Positions 1 through 8,024 of a stretch of DNA of 15,645 bases are shown here, piece after piece; positions within the stretch are counted from its first letter, which is position 1, and each line of letters begins with the position of its first letter. The position numbers were made by a program, and so were the translations under genes. The DNA is taken from NCBI GenBank assembly GCA_018262455.1, contig JAGSPR010000118.1, positions 1-15,645 of the forward strand, given 5' to 3'. Below the pieces are notes generated by a model that ran no database searches, was not told the DNA's origin, and worked only from the letters and a program-made list of their open reading frames with translations. This DNA is from Deltaproteobacteria bacterium. GTDB taxonomy: Bacteria > Myxococcota > Polyangia > Haliangiales > Haliangiaceae.

Positions 1-1
1 C

Positions 2-736
<735 letters not shown>

Positions 737-754
737 GCGCGGTTCCCAGCTGAC

Positions 755-2389
755 GTGGCCCGCGCCGCCCAATTCGATCTCGCGAAGGAGCTCGCCAAGC
801 CGAGCTTCACGCCGGCCCAGCGCGACGCGCCGGCGCTGGTCGAGTTGATCGTCGCCGGTGGCGAGCCCGCCGCGACCCGAGCGGCGCCCGCGCTCGCCGG
901 CTTGCGCGATGCGGGGCGCGCGGCGATCGCGAGCCGACTCGATGGGGTCGAAGACGGCGCGAAGGCGCGGCTCGTCGCAGCACTCGGGCTGCTGGCGCGG
1001 GCGGGCGATGGCGAGGCGCGGGAGAGCCTGCTCGCGCAGACGCGGGACACCGCCACCCGCGTGCGCCGCGCTGCCGCGGTCGCGCTCGGCAAGCTCGGCG
1101 GTGACGATGCGAGGGCCGCGCTGATCACGCGGTGGGACGCGTCCGACGTGACGCCGGACGAGCGGCGCGCGCTCGCCGAGGCCCTCGGCAAGGTCGGTGG
1201 CAAGGAGGCGCTGGCCCGGCTCGAGTCGCTCGGGGCGACCGACGATGGGGAGCTGGCGCGGCGCCGCGATCGCGCCCTGCTGATGGCAGATCGCAGTGCG
1301 CGGCGCGACGCGGCGTCGTCGATCGCGAACGATGTCGCGCCACCGTTTCCCGTCGCGGTCCGGCTCGGCTGCCGCCCCGGGATCGCGCCGCTGCTGGTCG
1401 AGGAGCTTGCCGCAGCGGGCATCGTGCCGCGCGCGCTGGACGACGCGCACGTCGAGGTGACGCTCGCGGGCCCCTGGTCGACGCTGTTCGCATCGCGGCT
1501 GTGGGCGAGCGCCGCGATCAGGATCCCGTTCGAACGCCCTGCCCCACGGCGCGCGCCACGCAAGCCGGACCACGTCGCCGATCCCGACGCGCTCGCCGCG
1601 GCGATCACGACCGCGATCACGGCTCCGGCCACGCAGGCGCTGCTCGCGGCGTGGACACGCGGGCCGATCCGTTGGCGGCTCGGCTTCACGCACGGTCACA
1701 AGCGCGCGATCGTGTGGCGCGTCGCGCGCGATGTCACCGCCACGACACCGGCGCTCGTCAATGATCCCAGCGCGACGACGTGGGACGTGCTGGTCGACGA
1801 CGAGGCCGGCACGCTCGAGCTGCACCCCCGCCGGCTCGACGATCCACGGTTCGCGTGGCGGGTGGCCGAGATCCCGGCAGCTTCGCACCCGACCGTCGCG
1901 GCCGCGCTCGCCTGGGTCGCCGAGGCGCGGCCCGAGGATCGCGTGTGGGACCCGTTCTGCGGTGCGGGGGCCGAGCTGGTCGAGCGCGCGCGGCGCGGCC
2001 GTTATCGCACGCTGCTCGGCAGCGATCTCGATCCCGTCGCGCTCGAGGCCGCGCGCCTGAACTTCGCCGCGGCAGGGCTCCCGGCCGCCGGACTCGTCGC
2101 GGAGCTCGTGCTGGCCGACGCGCGCAGCCATCCGGCCGGGCCCGTCGATCTCGTGATCACGAACCCGCCACTCGGCAGCCGTGTCCAGGTCGATGCCGCG
2201 GCATTGCTGGTCGCCGCGCTCCCTCACCTCGCCGGCCAGCTCGCGCCCGCAGGCCGCCTCGTCTGGATCACCCCGGCGCACCGCAAGACGACCCCGGTGG
2301 CCGAGCAACTCGGCCTCCGGCGCACGCGCGCGCTCGCCGTCGATCTGGGCGGCGTCCGCGGTCAGCTCGAGCGCTGGGACCGTGGCTAG
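755..2389 (+). CDS. HEAT-repeat / THUMP-like / RNA N2-guanine-type methyltransferase fusion
   Basis: A 544-residue protein from a GTG start 18 bases after ffh. The N-terminal ~180 residues are Ala/Leu-rich helical repeats of HEAT (PBS-lyase) style, for example VRRAAAVALGKLGGDDARAA at 103-122 and RALAEALGKVGGKEALARL around 138-156. Residues ~199-375 resemble the THUMP-containing RNA-binding part of RlmL/Trm14/TrmN proteins (CRPGIAPLLVEEL at 206-218). Residues ~380-544 form a Rossmann methyltransferase of the UPF0020 type: SAM motif I VWDPFCGAGAELVE (397-410), acidic SDLDP (423-427), DAR at 455-457 and catalytic NPPLGSR (470-476). Known members methylate guanine N2 in tRNA or 23S rRNA, so an RNA methyltransferase is likely. 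The exact substrate cannot be read from the sequence. HEAT repeats are not part of the usual architecture. The next gene begins 3 bases after its stop, suggesting coupling. Confidence 0.85.
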   Translation: MARAAQFDLAKELAKPSFTPAQRDAPALVELIVAGGEPAATRAAPALAGLRDAGRAAIASRLDGVEDGAKARLVAALGLLARAGDGEARESLLAQTRDTATRVRRAAAVALGKLGGDDARAALITRWDASDVTPDERRALAEALGKVGGKEALARLESLGATDDGELARRRDRALLMADRSARRDAASSIANDVAPPFPVAVRLGCRPGIAPLLVEELAAAGIVPRALDDAHVEVTLAGPWSTLFASRLWASAAIRIPFERPAPRRAPRKPDHVADPDALAAAITTAITAPATQALLAAWTRGPIRWRLGFTHGHKRAIVWRVARDVTATTPALVNDPSATTWDVLVDDEAGTLELHPRRLDDPRFAWRVAEIPAASHPTVAAALAWVAEARPEDRVWDPFCGAGAELVERARRGRYRTLLGSDLDPVALEAARLNFAAAGLPAAGLVAELVLADARSHPAGPVDLVITNPPLGSRVQVDAAALLVAALPHLAGQLAPAGRLVWITPAHRKTTPVAEQLGLRRTRALAVDLGGVRGQLERWDRG

Positions 2390-2392
2390 GCG

Positions 2393-3082
2393 GTGCTCGC
2401 CCTTCGTGCATACGTGCGGTACCTGGTGCCATTCACCCTGTTGTCGGCACTCGTCCTTGCGCCGGCCCTGTGGCTGACGTTCCAGATCCCGATCCCGGGC
2501 GAGCCCGCACAGGCCACGCGCATCCTCGGCTTCACGTCGATGCTGGGCGCGATCGCATGGATCGCGCAGCTCGTCCTTGTCGGTGGAGTCGCGCCGGCGG
2601 TGCGCGCGGTCCAGCTCGGCGCGCCGCTCCCGCAGCTGCGCGCGCTGGGTCTTGGGATCGCGGGGCTCGTCAAGATGGTGCTGCCCTGCCTGCTCGCGGT
2701 GGCGGCGATCGGGCTCGGCTCGCTCGCCCTGGTGCTTCCCGGCCTCGCCCTGCTCGTGCTGCTCTCGGTCACCGGCGCGAGCACCGAGCGGGGCATGCCC
2801 GGGCCCTTGCTCGACAGCATCGCGGTCGTGCGCGCGAACCTCAAGATCGTCGCGATCGCGGTCGCGGCGATGCTCGTCCTCGATCTCGCGCTCCCCGGTG
2901 TGGCCCGAATGGTCACGACCACCCCGCTTCCCAAGAAGCCGACCGTCGAGCAACTCGCGGCGTACCAGCACCTCGCCCGGATGGTCGCCCTGGCGCTCGT
3001 GATCGCCTCGCCGATCATCGCGAGCGTGCTCGCCGCGATCCGGGTGTCCGCGCGACCGCCGCGCGCTCGAGCGGCTGACTAG
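2393..3082 (+). CDS. Hypothetical multi-pass inner-membrane protein
   Basis: A 229-residue hydrophobic protein with a GTG start 3 bases after the methyltransferase stop, so translation is probably coupled. Hydrophobic spans appear at about residues 11-30, 48-70, 92-126 (long, probably two passes), 152-172 and 197-218, giving roughly six membrane segments. The stretch LPGLALLVLLSVTGAS followed by GPLLDSIAVVRANL (about 115-150) resembles the loop-helix pattern of YciC/DUF7847-type membrane proteins, where a Pro-Gly turn precedes an amphipathic helix. That similarity is only suggestive. A Lys/Pro-rich loop lies near 180-193 and the C-terminus is Arg-rich, hence probably cytoplasmic. No catalytic motif is visible and I assign no function. 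Its TAG stop shares bases with the stop of the convergent HAD gene. Confidence 0.75.
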   Translation: MLALRAYVRYLVPFTLLSALVLAPALWLTFQIPIPGEPAQATRILGFTSMLGAIAWIAQLVLVGGVAPAVRAVQLGAPLPQLRALGLGIAGLVKMVLPCLLAVAAIGLGSLALVLPGLALLVLLSVTGASTERGMPGPLLDSIAVVRANLKIVAIAVAAMLVLDLALPGVARMVTTTPLPKKPTVEQLAAYQHLARMVALALVIASPIIASVLAAIRVSARPPRARAAD

Positions 3083-3726
3083 AGCAACCCCCAGCGCACG
3101 AGCGCCGCACGTGCCTCGGCCGGATCGCGCGCGCTCGCGATGTCCGGATCGTCGACCGGGCGAGCGCGCCGCCCGTACCAGATCGCGCGCCAGCCGGCGC
3201 CGCGCGCGCCCGCGATGTCGGCGTCCCACGAGTCCCCGAGGTGGATCGCCCGGGTGCCGGCCGGCGCTCCGACGACCGCGAGCGCGTGCTCGAAGATCCG
3301 GCGATCGGGCTTCTCGAGTCCGATGCGTCCCGAATCGATGATCGCGGCGAACGAGCCGGCGAGCCCGATCTCGGCGAACAGCTCGGCGAGCCTGCCCTCC
3401 GAGTTCGAGATCACGGCAACGGTGGCCCCCCGCCCGGCGAGCTCCTGAGCCAGGCTGACCATCCCGACGATCGGGCGCCGCCACAGGTTGGCACGTGGAT
3501 TCTCGGTCCACAGCCAGGCCGCCAGGGAGGGCGCATCAGCGGCGCCCGCATCGCCGAGCAGCCTGGCCATCAGCGCGCGCCAGGCGTCGGCATGGCCGTG
3601 ACCGGCGTCTACGAGCCCGTCGTAGTACACCCAGGCCGCCGGCTCGGCCGCCCCGAGCGCGTCCCGGTCGAGCTGGACACCTCTCGAGGCGACCCGAGCG
3701 CTCAGGAAGTCAAGGTCCAGCTCCAC
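3079..3726 (-). CDS. HAD-superfamily phosphatase (start uncertain; true N-terminus probably upstream)
   Basis: A haloacid-dehalogenase-like hydrolase, 215 residues if counted from the first canonical start (GTG at 3726). Numbering from there, motif II is AVISNS (104-109, Ser107), motif III is the Lys of LEKPD (Lys139) and motif IV is HLGDSWDAD (162-170, Asp165 and Asp168). A helical cap of about 70 residues (20-90) places it near the HAD-IA group. The reading frame stays open upstream to 3807, and there encodes ITFDAGQTL immediately before the GTG. That is motif I with the nucleophile Asp (codon 3744-3742), so a protein begun at 3726 would be inactive. Small-molecule phosphatase activity is the family expectation; the substrate is unknown. 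It converges on the membrane protein gene (stops overlap) and diverges from the FHA gene. Confidence 0.85.
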   Translation of the reverse strand: MELDLDFLSARVASRGVQLDRDALGAAEPAAWVYYDGLVDAGHGHADAWRALMARLLGDAGAADAPSLAAWLWTENPRANLWRRPIVGMVSLAQELAGRGATVAVISNSEGRLAELFAEIGLAGSFAAIIDSGRIGLEKPDRRIFEHALAVVGAPAGTRAIHLGDSWDADIAGARGAGWRAIWYGRRARPVDDPDIASARDPAEARAALVRWGLL

Positions 3727-3807
3727 CAGGGTCTGGCCCGCATCGAACGTGATGACCGCGTCTGTGATGGCCGCGTTGTACCGCAGGCGTCCATCCCGGG
3801 GGTATAA
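3727..3807 (-). other. In-frame 5' extension of the HAD gene carrying catalytic motif I, without ATG/GTG/TTG
   Basis: Read on the minus strand in the HAD frame, these 27 codons give LYPRDGRLRYNAAITDAVIT, then FDAGQTL, joining directly to the GTG-initiated part. They contain the nucleophile Asp of a HAD phosphatase. An in-frame TGA lies at 3810-3808. None of the codons is ATG, GTG or TTG. Candidate initiators are CTG at 3786 (product about 235 residues) or ATC at 3768. An ATG at 3794 exists in a different frame, so a single-base frameshift or assembly error would also explain the pattern. Confidence 0.75.
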
Positions 3808-3808
3808 T
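3803..3808 (+). promoter_or_regulatory. TATAAT -10 element for the FHA gene, overlapped by a minus-strand -10-like sequence
   Basis: A perfect TATAAT sits in very GC-rich DNA, 7 bases before the ATG at 3816 and 4 bases before the GTG at 3813. With normal spacing, transcription would begin at about 3815-3816, giving a leaderless mRNA. I see no good -35 at 16-19 base spacing and no Shine-Dalgarno sequence. On the minus strand the same bases read GATTATACC, containing GATTAT (3809-3804) or TATACC (3806-3801), which could serve the divergent HAD gene. The match is direct; promoter function is inference. Confidence 0.55.
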
Positions 3809-3812
3809 CACT

Positions 3813-4898
3813 GTGATGCCGGACGGGCTTTCCCCTCCGACGCCCGTCCCTGGGGTCGTGGTGGTTTGGAGTGGAGCGACGCCACTCGTGGCGGCGTTTC
3901 CAATTCCAAGCACGGGGCTCGTGCTCGGCCGCGAGCTGCTCGAGAACACCACCGACGACCGGATCAGCCGCCAGCACGCCCGCGTGAGCTGGCGGGATGC
4001 GCGGCTGGTCGTGACGGATCTTGGAAGTCGGAACGGCACGTACGTCGGCGGGCATGCACTCGTCGATCGCGAGGTCACGGTCACTGCGCCGTCGGTGGTC
4101 CGGACGGGACGAACCGTGTGCGTCCTGCTGCAGGACATCCGACGATTCGAGGGCGCGACGATCTCGAGCCGGCATGACACCGTCGTCGGCGCCAGCACCA
4201 CGCCGATCTGGAACGACATCGAACAGGCCGCGCATGACGGGGTGAACCTGGTGCTGCTCGGCGAGCCGGGCAGCGGCAAGGGAGGGATGGCGCGTGGCTA
4301 TGCGCGCACCCGCAACCGTCCAGACGCCGTGTTCAATCCGATGATCCAGGCCGTTCCGCTCGAGCGGGTGGTCGGCCCGGCGATCGAGACGCTGATCCTC
4401 GAGCAGATCGGCAAGCTCGGGACCGCCAACCTTGCGACGCTGGTGAAGCTCCTCGAGGCCCGGCCGACCTTGCGCGTGGTGACCACGTCGGTCCTGCCGC
4501 TCGACCAGCTGGGAATTCCCGCCGAGCTCAGGGCGCGGCTCGCCACCCGCACCGTCCTCATCCCGCCGCTGCGCGAACGCCCCGACGAGATGGCGTTCCT
4601 CGTCCACGATGCGGTCCGCTCCACCGAGCCTGCGCTGCAGATCCACTCGACCCTGATCGAAGCGTGCCTGCTTCGGCCCTGGCCAGGCAACGCCCGCGAG
4701 CTCGTCTCCGAGGTCAGCCGCGCCGCGCACACCGTGGCCGCCCAGGGCAAGAACAACATCCGAGGCGAGGATCTCGGCAACGACGCCGGGCACCTGATGA
4801 TCGGCGCGCCGACGATCAATGCCGCGGTCCAGCCGACCGAGGTCGGCAAGCCGGGCCGCCGCCTCCGCAACACGCGCCCCAGCGGCCGCAGCGACTGA
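3813..4898 (+). CDS. FHA domain - degenerate sigma-54-activator-like AAA+ protein
   Basis: A 361-residue protein starting GTG-ATG (3813 or 3816). Residues ~18-105 form an FHA phosphothreonine-binding domain with its core residues present: GR (39-40), SRQH (52-55) and GSRNGT (71-76). Residues ~122-308 resemble the AAA+ core of NtrC-type activators: Walker A GEPGSGKG (150-157), TLILEQIG (193-200) at the Walker B position, LRERPDE (253-259) at the arginine-finger region, and RPWPGNAREL (288-297). Walker B is altered: Glu197 and Gln198 replace the usual Asp-Glu of LDEIG. The GAFTGA loop that contacts sigma-54 is absent, the module is shorter than normal, and no C-terminal Fis-type helix-turn-helix is visible. 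It is therefore unlikely to be a standard transcription activator; a phosphopeptide-dependent scaffold or sensor is more likely. FHA-coupled activators are common in Myxococcota. The C-terminal ~50 residues look disordered. It converges on the lysozyme gene with a 16-base gap. Confidence 0.85.
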   Translation: MMPDGLSPPTPVPGVVVVWSGATPLVAAFPIPSTGLVLGRELLENTTDDRISRQHARVSWRDARLVVTDLGSRNGTYVGGHALVDREVTVTAPSVVRTGRTVCVLLQDIRRFEGATISSRHDTVVGASTTPIWNDIEQAAHDGVNLVLLGEPGSGKGGMARGYARTRNRPDAVFNPMIQAVPLERVVGPAIETLILEQIGKLGTANLATLVKLLEARPTLRVVTTSVLPLDQLGIPAELRARLATRTVLIPPLRERPDEMAFLVHDAVRSTEPALQIHSTLIEACLLRPWPGNARELVSEVSRAAHTVAAQGKNNIRGEDLGNDAGHLMIGAPTINAAVQPTEVGKPGRRLRNTRPSGRSD

Positions 4899-4914
4899 GC
4901 GCGAGCGGCTGCGC

Positions 4915-6231
<1,317 letters not shown>

Positions 6232-6232
6232 G

Positions 6233-6253
6233 CGTTCGTACGAAGCACGAACG
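6233..6253. promoter_or_regulatory. Inverted repeats just upstream of the lysozyme start; possible operator
   Basis: The perfect palindrome TTCGTACGAA (6235-6244) lies 3 bases upstream of the ATG of the GH25 gene (minus strand). It is nested in a wider inverted repeat, CGTTCGT (6233-6239) and ACGAACG (6247-6253), separated by 7 bases. Three ACGAA-type half-sites are thus packed into 21 bases. The symmetry is directly visible. A repressor site or a 5'-UTR hairpin are both possible, and I recognise no specific regulator's consensus. Confidence 0.35.
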
Positions 6254-6314
6254 GGGCCGCTCGAGTCAGGTCCTGGTGCGCGAGTGGCAGCGATCCACCT
6301 GCAACCAGTCGTGG

Positions 6315-7403
6315 TCAGTGCTCATGATGGTGCGCAACCTGAACGCCGATCATTTCCTGGTGCACGAGCCCGCACTGATGAATCTCAATCGTGAGGTGCG
6401 CGACCGGAAGCGCGCTCAGCACCGTGTCTCGATAGAACGCAACGTCGCGCGGCGACGCCGTCACGATCGAGACGATGCAACTGCGACGACCTGGGCCCAG
6501 CTCCCATACATGTAGATCGGCGACCCGGACGTCATCGATCGCTTCGAGGCGTTGCCGCACGACCTGCTCGTGGCTGGGCGAGGACACGACGTCGAGCAGC
6601 TGTCGGCTCGCCTGGCGGCACAATCCCGCGGCCCACCAGATGATCACCGCACCACCGACGAATCCCATCGCGGGATCGAGGAACCAGAGGTCTGCATAAC
6701 GACCGAGCGCGAGCGCGCCGATCGCGAGCAACGACGTCATCGCGTCGGCGAGGATATGGATGTAGGCCGCACGCATGTTGAAGTCGAGCGTGCCTGCCTT
6801 GGGCTTGGACGCCGGACGCTTCGGCTGGCTGTGGTCGTCGTGGTCGTGGTCGTGACCGTGACCTTGGTCGTGGTCGTGGTCGTGACCGTGACCATGGCCA
6901 TGGCCATGGGAGTGACCGTAGTGATGCCCGGAGCCGAGCACGAGCGCGGATAGCCCGTTGACGACGAGCCCGAGCACCGCGATCGGCAGCGCCTCGCCGT
7001 AGTTCACGTGCTCGGGATTGGCGAGCCGCTCGATGCCCTCCTTCACCATCCACAGCGCGACGAGCGCGAGCAGGACGCCGCTCGTGTAGCCCGCGAGCGC
7101 GTACACCTTGCCGGTCCCGAAGCTGAACGCGTCATTGCCCGCGCGGGTGCGCGCGTACCAGTACGCGACGAGGGTCAGGCCCAGCGCGCCGACGTGCGTG
7201 CCCATGTGCCAGCCGTCCGCGGTGAGCGCGAGCGATCCGCTGGCGTAGCCGAAGATCAGCTCGCCGATCATCATCACGGTCGCGACGACCACGACCAGCA
7301 GGGTCCGACGCTCGCCGGTCTTGTTGAACTGGGCCTCGTCCTGGTGATGGACGTGCTCGGACAGGTCGTGCGGCGACGACGCCTTGCGGTACGGGGGCTC
7401 CAT
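6315..7403 (-). CDS. dmeF: CDF-family divalent metal efflux transporter, DmeF-like (Co/Ni, possibly Zn)
   Basis: A 362-residue cation diffusion facilitator from the ATG at 7403. The open frame continues upstream to 7919, but only antisense to the divergent ybaK-like gene, so I reject that extension. Hydrophobic spans lie at about 34-53, 70-84, 99-121, 138-157, 212-232 and 245-262. Metal-site motifs are ADGWHMGTH in TM2 (62-70, with Asp63, His66 and His70) and HILAD in TM5 (His216, Asp220). The ADGWHM(x)TH form is typical of DmeF rather than CzcD/FieF. Between TM4 and TM5 is a His-rich cytoplasmic loop (160-191) made mostly of HG and HD dipeptides. The C-terminal cytoplasmic domain contains VADLHVWELGPG (294-305). 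The family exports divalent metal by proton antiport from the inner membrane. No DmeR-type repressor gene is adjacent. The lysozyme gene follows 83 bases downstream on the same strand. Metal specificity is inference. Confidence 0.9.
   Translation of the reverse strand: MEPPYRKASSPHDLSEHVHHQDEAQFNKTGERRTLLVVVVATVMMIGELIFGYASGSLALTADGWHMGTHVGALGLTLVAYWYARTRAGNDAFSFGTGKVYALAGYTSGVLLALVALWMVKEGIERLANPEHVNYGEALPIAVLGLVVNGLSALVLGSGHHYGHSHGHGHGHGHDHDHDQGHGHDHDHDDHSQPKRPASKPKAGTLDFNMRAAYIHILADAMTSLLAIGALALGRYADLWFLDPAMGFVGGAVIIWWAAGLCRQASRQLLDVVSSPSHEQVVRQRLEAIDDVRVADLHVWELGPGRRSCIVSIVTASPRDVAFYRDTVLSALPVAHLTIEIHQCGLVHQEMIGVQVAHHHEH
6838..6893. repeat. 26-base perfect direct repeat (period 30) in the His-rich loop of dmeF
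   Basis: Bases 6838-6863 and 6868-6893 are identical, giving a 30-base period. On the minus strand each copy encodes GHGHDHDHD, followed by Asp in one copy and Gln in the other. The flanks also hold short GTGGTC and CATGGC iterations. The array looks like an in-frame internal duplication that lengthened the metal-binding loop by ten residues. Confidence 0.85.
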
Positions 7404-7436
7404 GCGACCGGCGCAGTCTAGCCCTATCATCTCGTC

Positions 7437-7913
7437 GTGCCCAAGCACCCCGTCACGCTGGCGATCCGAGCCCTCCGCGCGGCCAGCATCCAGTTCGAGC
7501 CTCACGTCTATCCCTGGGAGCCGCACGGCGGCACCCGGGCCTCGGCCGAGGCCCTGGGGGTCGACGAGCACGCGGTCGTCAAGACGCTGATCTTCGAGGA
7601 CGATGGTCGCCGCCCACTCTGCATCCTGATGCACGGGGACCGCGAAGTGTCGACGAAGAACCTCGCGCGCGCGATCGGCGTGAAGAGCTGCGCGCCGTGT
7701 GCCCCCGAGGTAGCGGATCGGCACTCGGGCTACCTGGTCGGGGGGACCTCGCCGTTCGGCCTCCGGCGCGCGATGCCGGTGTACTTGCAGCGGACGATCC
7801 TCGACCTGCCGCGGATCTACATCAATGGCGGCGCGCGCGGGTTCCTCGTCGAGATCGATCCGCACGATGCCGAACGGCTGTTGACCCCGACCCTGGTCGA
7901 GGTCGCGGTCTGA
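7437..7913 (+). CDS. ybaK: YbaK/EbsC-type Cys-tRNA(Pro) deacylase
   Basis: A 158-residue protein from the GTG at 7437, close to the usual ~155-160 residues of YbaK/EbsC. Family landmarks are an N-terminal TLAIRALRAASIQFEPHVY (7-25), VVKTLIF (47-53) with the active-site Lys49 position, LARAIGVKSC (76-85), SGYLVGGTSPFG (97-108) and a C-terminal IYINGGARG (127-135). The family hydrolyses Cys-tRNA(Pro) mischarged by prolyl-tRNA synthetase, a trans-editing role in translation fidelity. EbsC-like paralogues have less certain targets. It diverges from dmeF with only 33 bases between start codons. TATCAT at 7425-7430 could be a -10, which would put transcription almost at the start codon. The gene ends 111 bases before the liv operon. 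Confidence 0.92.
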   Translation: MPKHPVTLAIRALRAASIQFEPHVYPWEPHGGTRASAEALGVDEHAVVKTLIFEDDGRRPLCILMHGDREVSTKNLARAIGVKSCAPCAPEVADRHSGYLVGGTSPFGLRRAMPVYLQRTILDLPRIYINGGARGFLVEIDPHDAERLLTPTLVEVAV

Positions 7914-7968
7914 CCGCACCTCGGGCCGAGTGGATCGTCCCCCGACACGCGCTAACCACCCAGCGGGG

Positions 7969-7998
7969 TTGACACGGCGCTCGAGGGTCGGCTATCGC
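7969..7998 (+). promoter_or_regulatory. Sigma-70-type promoter for the liv operon
   Basis: A perfect -35 TTGACA (7969-7974) is followed after 18 bases by TATCGC (7993-7998), a weaker -10. Transcription would start near 8005, about 20 bases before the GTG of the substrate-binding protein gene. It is the only good -35 I found in a gap of the window. Confidence 0.55.
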
Positions 7999-8011
7999 TG
8001 CGGGAACCTCC

Positions 8012-8016
8012 AGGAG
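8012..8016 (+). promoter_or_regulatory. AGGAG ribosome binding site of the liv substrate-binding protein gene
   Basis: AGGAG lies 8 bases before the GTG at 8025 and fixes that codon as the start. It is a strong Shine-Dalgarno match, in contrast to most genes in this window, fitting high expression of a binding protein. Confidence 0.75.
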
Positions 8017-8024
8017 AAACCCCC

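Noticed and set aside
6232..6314. GTGG/CCAC inverted repeat between dmeF and the lysozyme gene as a terminator.
   Set aside because: A four-base-pair stem without a T-run is not distinguishable from background.
7404..7919. Upstream extension of the dmeF reading frame by 172 codons.
   Set aside because: It is entirely antisense to the ybaK-like gene and hydrophilic without homology. The ATG at 7403 gives the normal CDF length.
7914..7968. Possible terminator hairpins (CTCGGGCCGAG and ACCC-AGCG-GGGT) after the tRNA deacylase gene.
   Set aside because: Effective stems are four base pairs and there is no U-rich tail, as expected by chance at this GC content.
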